A stretch of 64,000 bases of DNA from Alistipes sp. Lineage in GTDB: Bacteria; Bacteroidota; Bacteroidia; Bacteroidales; Rikenellaceae. Shown here in pieces: positions 9,627 through 18,067 of the stretch. The position numbers were made by a program, and so were the translations under genes. The stretch is taken from NCBI GenBank assembly GCA_017437045.1, contig JAFSBY010000028.1, positions 88,957 to 152,956 on the forward strand, written 5' to 3'. How positions within the stretch are numbered: position 1 is the first letter of the stretch; every line of letters starts with the position of its first letter. The notes below the pieces were generated by a model that did not search any database, had not been told where the DNA came from, and saw only the letters and a program-made list of their open reading frames with translations.

Positions 9627-10422
9627 CCATTTTTTCGGTTTTTTGACGCGCAGAAAATCGACAGGCGGATTATTTGCGTTTAATCGTTTCTTATCCTCTG
9701 TTAATCAGCTATTTATCTCTATTTTTGACCAAATTTGGGCGTAATTATGCACACATTCAGTTATACAAAGATAATAAAAGTTCGATCACAGAAAAAAGTT
9801 TTTGCAAAAAAAAGGGGGTAAAACCACAAAAAAAGTAATGATTAAGTCAAAAAGTGCAACAAAGCGCAGGGTTATTAAAAAATTTACAAATCAAAACCCC
9901 TGTTTCCCCTCTCCGCATTGGCCACAAAGGAGCGTCAATCACCCCATACCTATATATATTTAGGCCTTTTGAGCTTCTTTTGGGGCGGTGGGGCCTGATT
10001 GGCACATCCTTTTGCCAGCCTCTGCGTTTGGCGGAATTTCGATTTTAAGCCTCGTTGTTTTGTAAAAATTTTAGAAACGAGATTCTTGTAGTGGCACCCG
10101 CTTGCATGGCTGTTTTTTTGAACAAAATATGTTACCGAACAGAGAATCAAGGAAATAGCCGTAAGCGAGGGATAAACTATTCTTCAAAAGGTACAATTTA
10201 GCAACCGTGCCTATCAAAAGGTTACACATCCGCCCTTCCGACGATCATAATGATCTCTTTATCAGCATTAAATCATTAAAAACAGACTGATACCAACGAA
10301 TAGAACATCACTTTGGTGAATAGTATTCTGCGTTGATATTCAGCCTGTTATAATGGTTTCTCGGCTACAAACAACGTAAAATCGTATTTCGCTATTTATC
10401 AGGCGTTTAGAGTGTTTGGATT

Positions 10423-10448
10423 GCTCACTACGCTTTTTTTGAAGAAAA
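10423..10448. repeat. Inner inverted repeat, right copy
   Basis: Partner of 9601-9626 (25 of 26 bases identical in inverted orientation), 122 bases before the ATG at 10571. The symmetrical placement suggests a shared operator or promoter element for both divergent operons. Confidence 0.85.
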
Positions 10449-10565
10449 GTGAGCCGGCAACAGGTCAGAACGAGGCGGTTGCGATGCGTTGAGGCGAATA
10501 GAGAGACGGTGAAAACAACACAAAAAAAACTTTATAAACCAATTTTAACTAACTAAACATTATTT

Positions 10566-10620
10566 AGCCTATGAAAAAGATGACTTTCAGAAAGCTCTTC
10601 GGAGGTCTTTGCTGCGCAGC
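10566..10620. repeat. Right arm of 55-bp inverted repeat spanning the paralogous gene starts
   Basis: Matches 9457-9511 in inverted orientation with one mismatch. It covers five leader bases, the ATG and the signal-peptide codons of the rightward lipoprotein gene. Confidence 0.9.
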
Positions 10621-12061
10621 GATGGTGGCGTTTGCCGCATCGTGTGCTCAGGGAGCCGACGATGAGTCGTGGTCGGCAGGCGTCACCAACAGCGAGTTGG
10701 AGGCTCCTACGATTGATGATTCGTGCTTCGAGGTTGTTTCGACTTCAAGTGGAGACGTAATCAAGCTCACGTGGCCCGTGGTCTACGGTGCCGGTGGCTA
10801 TCACGTCACCGTTTACGAGGAGGCGAATCCCGAGACGGCACTTGTTGACGAGGATGTTGATGGTCAGACGATCACCTTCCCGATGGTGGAGGATACCAAC
10901 TTCAACATCTCGGTAACGACGTTGGGTAACGACCGTCTCAACAACACGCAGTCGGAGGCCAATGCCTACACCTTCAGTACGTTCGGTACGCTGCAGCAGA
11001 TTCCGGATGGCAGCGAGATCGCAAGCTGGATCGAAGCCAACTATGTTGCTCCCGAGAAGGAGATCTTCGGTTTGGTGTATGAGTTGGCAGCCGGTGGTCA
11101 GTATACGCTCGATGCTCCTGCCGATTTCAAACTCGACAAGGTGATGCTTCGTTCCGATGCTTCGAATCCTGCCACGGTAACCGTAAATGGTGATGGTGCT
11201 CTGATGTTGCAGGCTGGTCTGAAGGTGATGAACATCAAATTCGACTGTACGGCTCAAACGGCTCGCGGTCTGTTGTTGATGCACAGCACGCCCGACAACT
11301 CGATTTCGACCGAATCGCTGGGTTACAAGGCTGCCGGTGCTAACCAAAACTGCTTTGTGGTTGTTAAACCGGTGATTTTCGACAATTGCTGGGTGAAGAA
11401 CCTGCCCAATGCTTTCTTGGATGACAACCAGCAGAAGTTCGCTCTGGCTGATTTCCGCATCACGAACTCGATCATTCAGCTCAAAAACAGCGGCTCGAAT
11501 GGTTTCATCAAATTCGACAAGGGTGGCTACCTGATTCAGAAGATGACGATCACCGGTTCGACGATCTACAACTCGGTACAGAACGGTGGTGGTGTCTATT
11601 TCATCCGCTTCTCGAACTCGTCGAACGCACAGCCCAAGAAGGTGTTTGGTAACAACAACAACTTCCTGGAGCACACGATCAAGGATTGTACGATCGCTCG
11701 TACCTTCCCCAAGAAGGATTTTGCCAACAATATGCCCAATACGCAGAACGGTCAGCGTCTGTGGTGCCACATCGAGAATGTACTCTTCTTCGATATTTTC
11801 CGCTTGGAGAAGTATATCCAATCGCAGTGGTATATGACGACCCCCAACAATGTGTTGTTCTGCTCGGCTAACGCCAGCTACAATAGCGGTGACGCAAGCA
11901 AGAAGGATAAGTTGGGTAATACCTACACGATCAACGAGGATCCGGGCTTCTCGGAGACCGACTTTGTTGAGTTGGATCTTAATGCTCCCAACGGTGGTCT
12001 GAATCTCAAGGCAAAATCGGGTGCTTTGGCTCCGACGATTGGCGACCCGCGCTGGTTGTAA
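10571..12061 (+). CDS. Surface lipoprotein with FN3-like and beta-helix domains (paralogue of 8007-9506)
   Basis: This 496-residue lipoprotein (lipid cysteine at residue 25, FAASC) has the same plan as the leftward paralogue. An FN3-like domain comes first (IKLTWPVVYGAGGYHVTVYE ... FNISVTTLGNDRLNN). A right-handed beta-helix follows with repeated short turns (KVMNIKFDCTAQTARG, FDNCWVKNL, ITNSIIQL, ITGSTIYNSV), and the end is IGDPRWL. The signal-peptide DNA is almost identical to that of the paralogue, but the mature protein is much less conserved, suggesting a different ligand. It is the first gene of the rightward operon, 31 bases before susC. A glycan-binding or weak lyase-like role is inferred from family context only. 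Confidence 0.85.
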   Translation: MKKMTFRKLFGGLCCAAMVAFAASCAQGADDESWSAGVTNSELEAPTIDDSCFEVVSTSSGDVIKLTWPVVYGAGGYHVTVYEEANPETALVDEDVDGQTITFPMVEDTNFNISVTTLGNDRLNNTQSEANAYTFSTFGTLQQIPDGSEIASWIEANYVAPEKEIFGLVYELAAGGQYTLDAPADFKLDKVMLRSDASNPATVTVNGDGALMLQAGLKVMNIKFDCTAQTARGLLLMHSTPDNSISTESLGYKAAGANQNCFVVVKPVIFDNCWVKNLPNAFLDDNQQKFALADFRITNSIIQLKNSGSNGFIKFDKGGYLIQKMTITGSTIYNSVQNGGGVYFIRFSNSSNAQPKKVFGNNNNFLEHTIKDCTIARTFPKKDFANNMPNTQNGQRLWCHIENVLFFDIFRLEKYIQSQWYMTTPNNVLFCSANASYNSGDASKKDKLGNTYTINEDPGFSETDFVELDLNAPNGGLNLKAKSGALAPTIGDPRWL

Positions 12062-12092
12062 TTCTCATACATATATTAAAATATAGGAAGAG

Positions 12093-15000
12093 ATGAAGAA
12101 GAATTTCATATATAGCTTTTGTCTGAGCTTGGCAGCGATCTTTATGACCCTGTCGGCTATGGCACAGCAGACGGTTACAGGTACCGTTGTAGATGAGGCC
12201 GGCCAGCCCGTAATCGGTGCTACGGTCATTGTAAAGGGTTCGGCACAGGGAACAACCACGGGCATCGATGGTAAGTTCCACCTGATCGTTCCCGCAGGCG
12301 GGGAGCTCACGGTTTCGTATTTGGGCTACATTTCGCAGGATATCAAGGATTTGAACAATCCGAAGATTACGATGGTCGAGGACCGTCAGAACATCGAGGA
12401 GGTAGTCGTTGTGGGTTACGGCTCGCAGAAGAAGGCTACGCTGACCGGTTCGGTCGCTACGGTCGATGTGGATGATATTCAGGACATCGTGGCCGGTGAC
12501 CTCGGTACGACGCTGCAGGGTTTGATGCCCGGTGTATCGGTATCGGGTGGTAACGCGCAGCCCGGTGAGCGTTCGCAGATCTACGTGCGTGACGCTTCGT
12601 CGCTGAGCGCACTGACGACCTCGGGTAACTCGGGTACGCAGGTATTCGCACAGGAGCCGCTCTACGTGATCGACGGTTATGCTTACCCGAACGACATCGT
12701 GGTAGGTAACGACACGCAGAACTACGGTGCTGAGGTATTCTCGAACCTCGATCCGACGATGATCGAGTCGATCTCGGTGTTGAAGGACGCTTCGGCTGCC
12801 ATCTATGGTGCTCGCGCTGCCAACGGTGTTATCTTGGTAACGACGAAGAAGGGTAAGGTAGGTGCTCCGCAGATCTCGTATAGCGCATCGATCGGTGTGG
12901 CTGATCAGAGCGCTCCGAAGATGTTGAATGCCCACCAGTATGGTCGCCTCTACAACATCATGAAGACGGCCGACGATCAGTCGATCTCGACCAACCTGAA
13001 CAACACGACCGACCTCTTCCAGCTCGACGAGTTGGAGGCTATGAAGCACCTGAACTACGACCTGCTGGATGAGTATTGGGAGGCTGCCGTAAAGCAGAAG
13101 CACTCGCTCAACATCACGGGCGCCTCGGAGAAGGCTAACTACTTTGCCGGTATTTCGTACTTCAACCAGGATGGTAACTTGGGTAGCTATGCCGACGAGC
13201 GTTGGAACTACCGCGCCGGTGTCGATGTACAGGTGAACAAGTGGTTGAAGGCCGGTCTTTCGATCACGGGTGACTATGGTGAGCAGAAGAAAGCCAACAT
13301 CAAGGTGGCCGGCTCGAGTGCTATGAATGACTATAACATGCTGTTGATGCACCCGCGCTACATTCCCGAGACGGTGAACGGTTTGCCGATCGTGCAGTAC
13401 GGTGTATCGAACGAGCAGAAGGACAACGACCAGCTCTACAACTACGGTCTGCTGCAGAGCCAGGGTGACAAGACCCGCACGATGAGCTCGAACATGAGCA
13501 TCCAGGGTAACATTTCGGTTGATTTCGGTCAGATGTGGGCTCCGCTGCAGGGTTTGCAGGCTCGTTTGAGCTATGGTAAGTCGATCTCGACGAGCAAGAC
13601 CAACCAGGCAACCTCGCGCTTTACGCTCTACGAGATGGTTGAGCGTTTTGGTTCGGGTCAGCACCTCTACACGCCGACCGCACAGACCACGCAGGAGGAT
13701 TTCGAGCGTTTGATGGCTTCCGAGAACTTCACCGAGCGTGATTTGGCCAACTCGAATGGTGGTACGGGTAGCGCTACGCTGCTGCGCGATATGAGCCGTG
13801 CGGACAACTATCAGCTCAACTTCCAGGTAAACTACAACCGTTCGTTCGGTAAGCACACCGTAGGCGCGATGTTCAACATCGAGAAGTCAGAGGCTGAGGC
13901 CGAGTGGAGCCGTGCCGCTAAGGATGATCCGTATTCGTTCACGACCGGTTCGTCGAACACCGCTACGGGTACGATGTCGGCTGAGTTCAAGGGTTCGATG
14001 TCGGGTACGCTGTCGTATCTGGGTCGTATCAACTACTCGTACGATGACAAGTATCTGTTGGATGCGCTGTTGCGTGTCGATTCGTCGACGAAGTTTGCTC
14101 CCGAGAACTACTGGGGTTACTTCCCCTCGGTATCGGCCGGTTGGGTAGTATCGAAGGAGAATTGGTTTGCCGACAACGTGAAGTGGATTGATTTCTTGAA
14201 GCTCCGCGCATCGTTCGGTCTGACGGGTCGTGACAACTGTACGGCTTGGCAGTGGATGCAGAGCTATTCGGCCACCGAGGGTTCGGAAGGCGGTCCGGTA
14301 TTCGGAACGGGTACGGACAACAAGACGAGCAACCACCTAACGTGGTCGAAGGCGATGGCCGCTATAAACCGCGACGTACACTGGGATAAGTCGTACAAGA
14401 TGAACATCGGTTTGGATGTAAACCTCTTGAACAACCGCTTGGGTCTGGTATTCGAGGGTTACAAGGAGTGGAACCGCGAGATGTTGATGATCCTCTCACA
14501 GAATGTGCCTCTCACCGTAGGTACCGAGTCGGCTGCTGTGAACCTCGGCGAGATGAACTCGTGGGGTCTGGAGTTCTCGGCTAACTGGAGCGACCGCATC
14601 GGTAAGGACTTCAAGTACAAGATCGGTATTCAGACCGGTTATGGCGACAACAAGGTGCTCGTAGCCGACTTTGAGACCTCGGCCGACAAGTACTACAAGT
14701 CGATGAAGCAGGGAGGCCGCACGGATGTAGGTACGTGGGGTATGCAGTGCCTCGGTATGTTCCGTTCGTATCAGGACATCAACGAGTACGTAGAGCGTTA
14801 CGGTATCACCTCGTATATGGGTATGTCCGTTGAGGATATCCGTCCGGGTATGCTGATCTACAAGGATATTCGTGGTGAGGCCTTTGACAAGGAGACGATG
14901 ACCTATGCAGGTCCCGATGGTAATATCAGCGATGACTACGATCAGGTACGTCTGTCGAACCGCTCGAACCCCTACAGCTTGACGACCAACCTCGGCGCCG

Positions 15001-15482
15001 AGTGGAAGGGTATCTCGCTCAACGCACAGATTTCGGCTTCGTGGGGCGGTTATTCGTTCGTTCCGAACGCTGCTCTGCAGAGTGTGAACATGGAGGTTTA
15101 CAGCATGCCTTCATTCTGGAATCCCGACAACGTATTTACTTACCAGGACATCTATGACGTAAACGGCAATCTGCTGATCGCTGAGAACCGCGACGCAGGT
15201 CTTCCGAACCCCGAGTTCTCGGATGTGAATGCTCGTCAATCGTCGTTCTGGCGTGTAAGCGGTACGCGCGTGGCTCTGCGCCGTCTGACGTTGGCCTACT
15301 CGTTGCCCAAAAAGTGGCTGCAGCCGATCGGCATCTCGTCGGTACGTGTAAACGTAACGGGTACCAACCTCTTCGATTTCTATAACCCCTATCCCGATAA
15401 TTTCATGAGCACGCTGGCAGGCTCGTATGGCAAATACCCCAACCTGCGTAACTGGACGATCGGTGTAAATGTATCATTCTAA
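12093..15482 (+). CDS. SusC/RagA-family TonB-linked outer-membrane channel (rightward PUL)
   Basis: This 1129-residue channel is paralogous to the SusC at 4574-7972. It has a signal peptide (cleavage near AMAQQ), a carboxypeptidase-regulatory-like domain (GTVVDEAGQPVIGATVIVKG), the plug motif EEVVVVGYGSQKKATLTGSV, QEPLYVIDGYAYPND, and ISVLKDASAAIYGARAANGV. The barrel ends in GVNVSF. Relative to its twin it has an insert in the plug around residues 175-190 (LTTSGNSGTQVFAQEP), a region near the substrate face. It is followed after 9 bases by its susD, so the two are co-transcribed. It imports oligosaccharides; a pectic substrate is inferred only from its twin's PL1 neighbour. Confidence 0.95.
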   Translation: MKKNFIYSFCLSLAAIFMTLSAMAQQTVTGTVVDEAGQPVIGATVIVKGSAQGTTTGIDGKFHLIVPAGGELTVSYLGYISQDIKDLNNPKITMVEDRQNIEEVVVVGYGSQKKATLTGSVATVDVDDIQDIVAGDLGTTLQGLMPGVSVSGGNAQPGERSQIYVRDASSLSALTTSGNSGTQVFAQEPLYVIDGYAYPNDIVVGNDTQNYGAEVFSNLDPTMIESISVLKDASAAIYGARAANGVILVTTKKGKVGAPQISYSASIGVADQSAPKMLNAHQYGRLYNIMKTADDQSISTNLNNTTDLFQLDELEAMKHLNYDLLDEYWEAAVKQKHSLNITGASEKANYFAGISYFNQDGNLGSYADERWNYRAGVDVQVNKWLKAGLSITGDYGEQKKANIKVAGSSAMNDYNMLLMHPRYIPETVNGLPIVQYGVSNEQKDNDQLYNYGLLQSQGDKTRTMSSNMSIQGNISVDFGQMWAPLQGLQARLSYGKSISTSKTNQATSRFTLYEMVERFGSGQHLYTPTAQTTQEDFERLMASENFTERDLANSNGGTGSATLLRDMSRADNYQLNFQVNYNRSFGKHTVGAMFNIEKSEAEAEWSRAAKDDPYSFTTGSSNTATGTMSAEFKGSMSGTLSYLGRINYSYDDKYLLDALLRVDSSTKFAPENYWGYFPSVSAGWVVSKENWFADNVKWIDFLKLRASFGLTGRDNCTAWQWMQSYSATEGSEGGPVFGTGTDNKTSNHLTWSKAMAAINRDVHWDKSYKMNIGLDVNLLNNRLGLVFEGYKEWNREMLMILSQNVPLTVGTESAAVNLGEMNSWGLEFSANWSDRIGKDFKYKIGIQTGYGDNKVLVADFETSADKYYKSMKQGGRTDVGTWGMQCLGMFRSYQDINEYVERYGITSYMGMSVEDIRPGMLIYKDIRGEAFDKETMTYAGPDGNISDDYDQVRLSNRSNPYSLTTNLGAEWKGISLNAQISASWGGYSFVPNAALQSVNMEVYSMPSFWNPDNVFTYQDIYDVNGNLLIAENRDAGLPNPEFSDVNARQSSFWRVSGTRVALRRLTLAYSLPKKWLQPIGISSVRVNVTGTNLFDFYNPYPDNFMSTLAGSYGKYPNLRNWTIGVNVSF

Positions 15483-15491
15483 CAATCGAAT

Positions 15492-17726
15492 ATGATGATG
15501 AAAAAGATAATGAATTTCAAATCGCTCGCTATGGGCCTTGCCGTAGCTTCGCTCGGTCTGGCTGCTTGTAGCGATGCCTTCCTCGAGGAGAAGAAGGACC
15601 TCGATCGTGTAAGTACGATCATTTACGATGACTTCGAGGGTGCAGAGGGCCGTGTAAACGACTGCTACTCGTGGTCGTTGCTGGGTGCCAATTCGTACGA
15701 CAACCAGGCTGTTCAAAGCAAGGGTATGACCTTTGGTGGTTCGGATTACCTCTCGCAGACGACCGAGGAGTACGTTGGTTTGTGCGACTGGGTGAACCCC
15801 GAGTACAACATGAACAATGTAAACTACGAGGGTAAGAAGATGCCTTACGACTACTTCCAGGGTGCTGCGGGTAATGTTACGCAGAGCCCCTACGGACGTA
15901 TTCGTAACTTCAACGATATGATCCGCGGCATCAACGATGGTGCGCTCTCGCAGGAGGAGAAGGATATGCTGCTCGGTCAGGTGCACTTCTGGCGTGCTTG
16001 GGCTTACTACCAGCTCGTTAAGTGGCATGGTGGTGTGCCTATCGTAACCGATGTGCTCGATCCGATCGAGGGCCCCGGAACGCCCCGTTCGTCGGCTGAG
16101 GAGTGCTTCCAGTTTATCTTCGACGAGTTGGATCTGTCGGCTCAGCTCTTGGAGGCTGCTACGGGTCAAGGTGGTTGGGCTGAGGCTTCGGACTGGGGCC
16201 GCGTAACGACCGCTTCGGCTTTGGCACTGAAGGGCCGTCTGATGAACCTCTGGGCAAGCCCGATGTTCAACCGTCAGAACGACATCTCGCGTTGGGAGGC
16301 TGCTTATCAGTTCATCAGCGAGTCGTTGCCGAAGATTCAGGCTTGCGGCCACGGCTTGGTGGATGGTTCGACCAAGACGGCTGCCGGTTGGGCTGACATC
16401 TTCGCTCGCACCGACCGCAACCCCGAGGCTGTCATGGTACAGTTGTTCAACACCTTCGATGGTGAGACCGACGACAGCGCAGATGAGACGATCGTATTGA
16501 ACAGTGGTTGGGAGCACTCGATCCGCCCGAAGAACACGGGTGGTGATGGCGGTCTGCAGCCTTCGCAGATGATCATCGACCTCTTCCCGATGGCCGATGG
16601 TAAGGTTCCCTCGGTAGCTTCGAACTACACCTCGCTGGGTGTTTCGGAGATTGAGTACGATGAGGCTTGCCCGTGGATGAACCGCGACCCGCGTTTCTAC
16701 CGCACGTTTGCCTTCCCGGGTGTACGTTGGGCCATGAACGGCGACCCCTCGTCGTACAATGCAAACAACTGGAAGGGTAGCGATTATGAGTGCTGGAGCT
16801 ATGTATGGTATCTGAAAGACGATGCTTCGAAGATCAACGAGTTCCGTTCGTCGTCGAACCACGGTCCCGACGGTCTGAATGGCTCGGCCAAGGGTTTCTA
16901 TGTACGTAAGCGTACGTGCGACAACGATGTTTCGGGTGCCAACTACCTCTATACGGGTTCGTTCCGTCGTTCGGCTGCTCCCTATCTCGAGATCCGCTAC
17001 ACGGAGGTACTGCTCAACTTGGCCGAGGCTGCTGCCGGTGCCAACAAGCTCGATGTAGCTGTTGATCAGCTGCGCCAGATCCGTAGCCGCGTGGGTTACA
17101 CCGGTGACTGCGGTATCGCCAATGGCATGAGCCAAGGTCAGACGATGGCCGCTGTGCTCTACGAGCGTATGATCGAGCTGGCCTTCGAGGGTAAGCGTTT
17201 CGAGGATGCTCGTCGTTGGATGCTCTTCGACGGTGGTGCTGAACTTCCCAACGGTGCTCCCTCGACGTGGAACGTATCGGGCTGGGGTGGTAACACCTGC
17301 ACGTGGCTCGGCATCGCTCCGCTCAATGGCAAGCGTCGTGAGAACTATGAGTTCCACATCACCTATGATGCCGGTATGGGTGCCGGTATCGGTGAGGACC
17401 TGACGAATGGTGACCCGTTGACCAACGTGGCAGGCATCGCACGTCCGGCAGCTATCGACTTCCGTCAGGAGGGTGAGGCTTTGACGGCTCAGTTCGACGC
17501 TTTGAAGGCTTGGTATGGTCAGTATCTGGCTTGCAAGGTCTACTCGGGTGACGCATACAACGAGGAAACGGGTATCGACTATGCCATCACGTGGCGTCCT
17601 CACTACTACTTTGTCGGTTTCCGCAAGCCGGAGTCGATGGAGAAGTTTGAGCAGACGATCGGTTGGGACAAGACCGATGGTTCGTGGGGTACGTTTGACC
17701 CGCTGGCCTCCAACTCGGTGCAGTAA
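15492..17726 (+). CDS. SusD/RagB-family glycan-binding surface lipoprotein (rightward PUL)
   Basis: This 744-residue SusD homologue pairs with the SusC just upstream. The lipid cysteine is near residue 26 (LGLAACSDAFLEEK). Family signatures are FWRAWAYYQLVKWHGGVPIV, YTEVLLNLAEAAAG and YERMIELAFEGKRFEDARRW; these regions match the leftward SusD closely, as does the C-terminal FEQTIGWDK.DGSWGTFDPLA. Three consecutive ATG codons begin the frame, and any of the three could initiate. It is the last gene of the rightward operon. No lyase follows, unlike the leftward operon. Confidence 0.95.
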   Translation: MMMKKIMNFKSLAMGLAVASLGLAACSDAFLEEKKDLDRVSTIIYDDFEGAEGRVNDCYSWSLLGANSYDNQAVQSKGMTFGGSDYLSQTTEEYVGLCDWVNPEYNMNNVNYEGKKMPYDYFQGAAGNVTQSPYGRIRNFNDMIRGINDGALSQEEKDMLLGQVHFWRAWAYYQLVKWHGGVPIVTDVLDPIEGPGTPRSSAEECFQFIFDELDLSAQLLEAATGQGGWAEASDWGRVTTASALALKGRLMNLWASPMFNRQNDISRWEAAYQFISESLPKIQACGHGLVDGSTKTAAGWADIFARTDRNPEAVMVQLFNTFDGETDDSADETIVLNSGWEHSIRPKNTGGDGGLQPSQMIIDLFPMADGKVPSVASNYTSLGVSEIEYDEACPWMNRDPRFYRTFAFPGVRWAMNGDPSSYNANNWKGSDYECWSYVWYLKDDASKINEFRSSSNHGPDGLNGSAKGFYVRKRTCDNDVSGANYLYTGSFRRSAAPYLEIRYTEVLLNLAEAAAGANKLDVAVDQLRQIRSRVGYTGDCGIANGMSQGQTMAAVLYERMIELAFEGKRFEDARRWMLFDGGAELPNGAPSTWNVSGWGGNTCTWLGIAPLNGKRRENYEFHITYDAGMGAGIGEDLTNGDPLTNVAGIARPAAIDFRQEGEALTAQFDALKAWYGQYLACKVYSGDAYNEETGIDYAITWRPHYYFVGFRKPESMEKFEQTIGWDKTDGSWGTFDPLASNSVQ

Positions 17727-17745
17727 ATCAATGAATGAGTGTATG

Positions 17746-17780
17746 ATGGGATCACCTGCCCAATCGGCGGGTAATCCCAT
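17746..17780 (+). terminator. Hairpin after the rightward susD, probable terminator
   Basis: The inverted repeat ATGGGAT.ACC.GCC / GGC.GGT.ATCCCAT with a five-base loop begins 20 bases past the susD stop. No strong T tract follows (TCATACC), so termination would be weak or Rho-assisted. It could also be a processing or stability element. Confidence 0.5.
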
Positions 17781-17911
17781 TCATACCAATAAAAATCGAT
17801 TGCGCGTATAGTAAAAGCAACATGCACGCGCAATCAAGACTCCCCAACAGATGATATTCGATCAAGAACGTTTTGACAACGTTACCCAGAACCGCCCCCA
17901 TAAATCGCTGA

Positions 17912-17920
17912 GGGGGGGGG
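17912..17920. repeat. Homopolymer tract of nine G
   Basis: Nine consecutive G lie in the spacer before the third SusC/SusD pair, about 150 bases upstream of its ATG and about 30 bases upstream of a possible -7 box (TATCTTTA, 17950-17957). Such tracts are prone to slippage; a role in expression switching is speculative. Confidence 0.7.
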
Positions 17921-17962
17921 AATTACGTAGTCGATCGGTACGAGTAACATATCTTTAATTCA

Positions 17963-18008
17963 CCATAGGCGGATGACTGTACAATTCTGTGCAGCCATCC
18001 GCCTATGG
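17963..18008 (+). promoter_or_regulatory. Long stem-loop in the leader of the third susC
   Basis: CCATAGGCGGATG (17963-17975) pairs perfectly with CATCCGCCTATGG (17996-18008). Inner CTGTACA/TGTGCAG pairing leaves a four-base loop, giving roughly 20 base pairs. It begins just after a possible -7 element (TATCTTTA, 17950-17957), so it would lie at the very 5' end of the mRNA, 60 bases before the ATG. It could be an attenuator, an mRNA-stabilising cap or an sRNA target; TTGTTTG after it is a poor U tract. Confidence 0.6.
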
Positions 18009-18067
18009 TTGTTTGGGGAAAGACAACGAAGCAACAACCTATTGTCTAACTTAAATACAGAGAAAAC

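Larger units (their letters stand above)
9507..10570. promoter_or_regulatory. 1.06-kb AT-rich divergent regulatory spacer between two PUL operons
   Basis: No convincing gene lies here; short open frames lack start signals and resemble no family. Both flanking operons begin at its edges, so it must hold both promoters and probably binding sites for a PUL regulator that is not encoded in the window. Mirrored 26-bp blocks (9601-9626 and 10423-10448) and mirrored leaders with TTATAAACC and AACATTATT(T)AGCCT before each ATG show that both ends derive from one ancestral control region. I could not identify a clear TTTG/TAnnTTTG pair for either side. The central 800 bases show only A/T tracts and some G/C-rich patches (around 9890-9990). 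Confidence 0.75.

Noticed and set aside
9950-10150. Short minus-strand frame inside the divergent PUL spacer
   Set aside because: No leader signals, no similarity, and A/T-tract-driven composition (many Lys/Gln); the region is better read as regulatory.
12006-17780. Long minus-strand frames opposite the rightward susC and susD
   Set aside because: Same low-information composition, no signal peptide or motif, and full overlap with clear family members.
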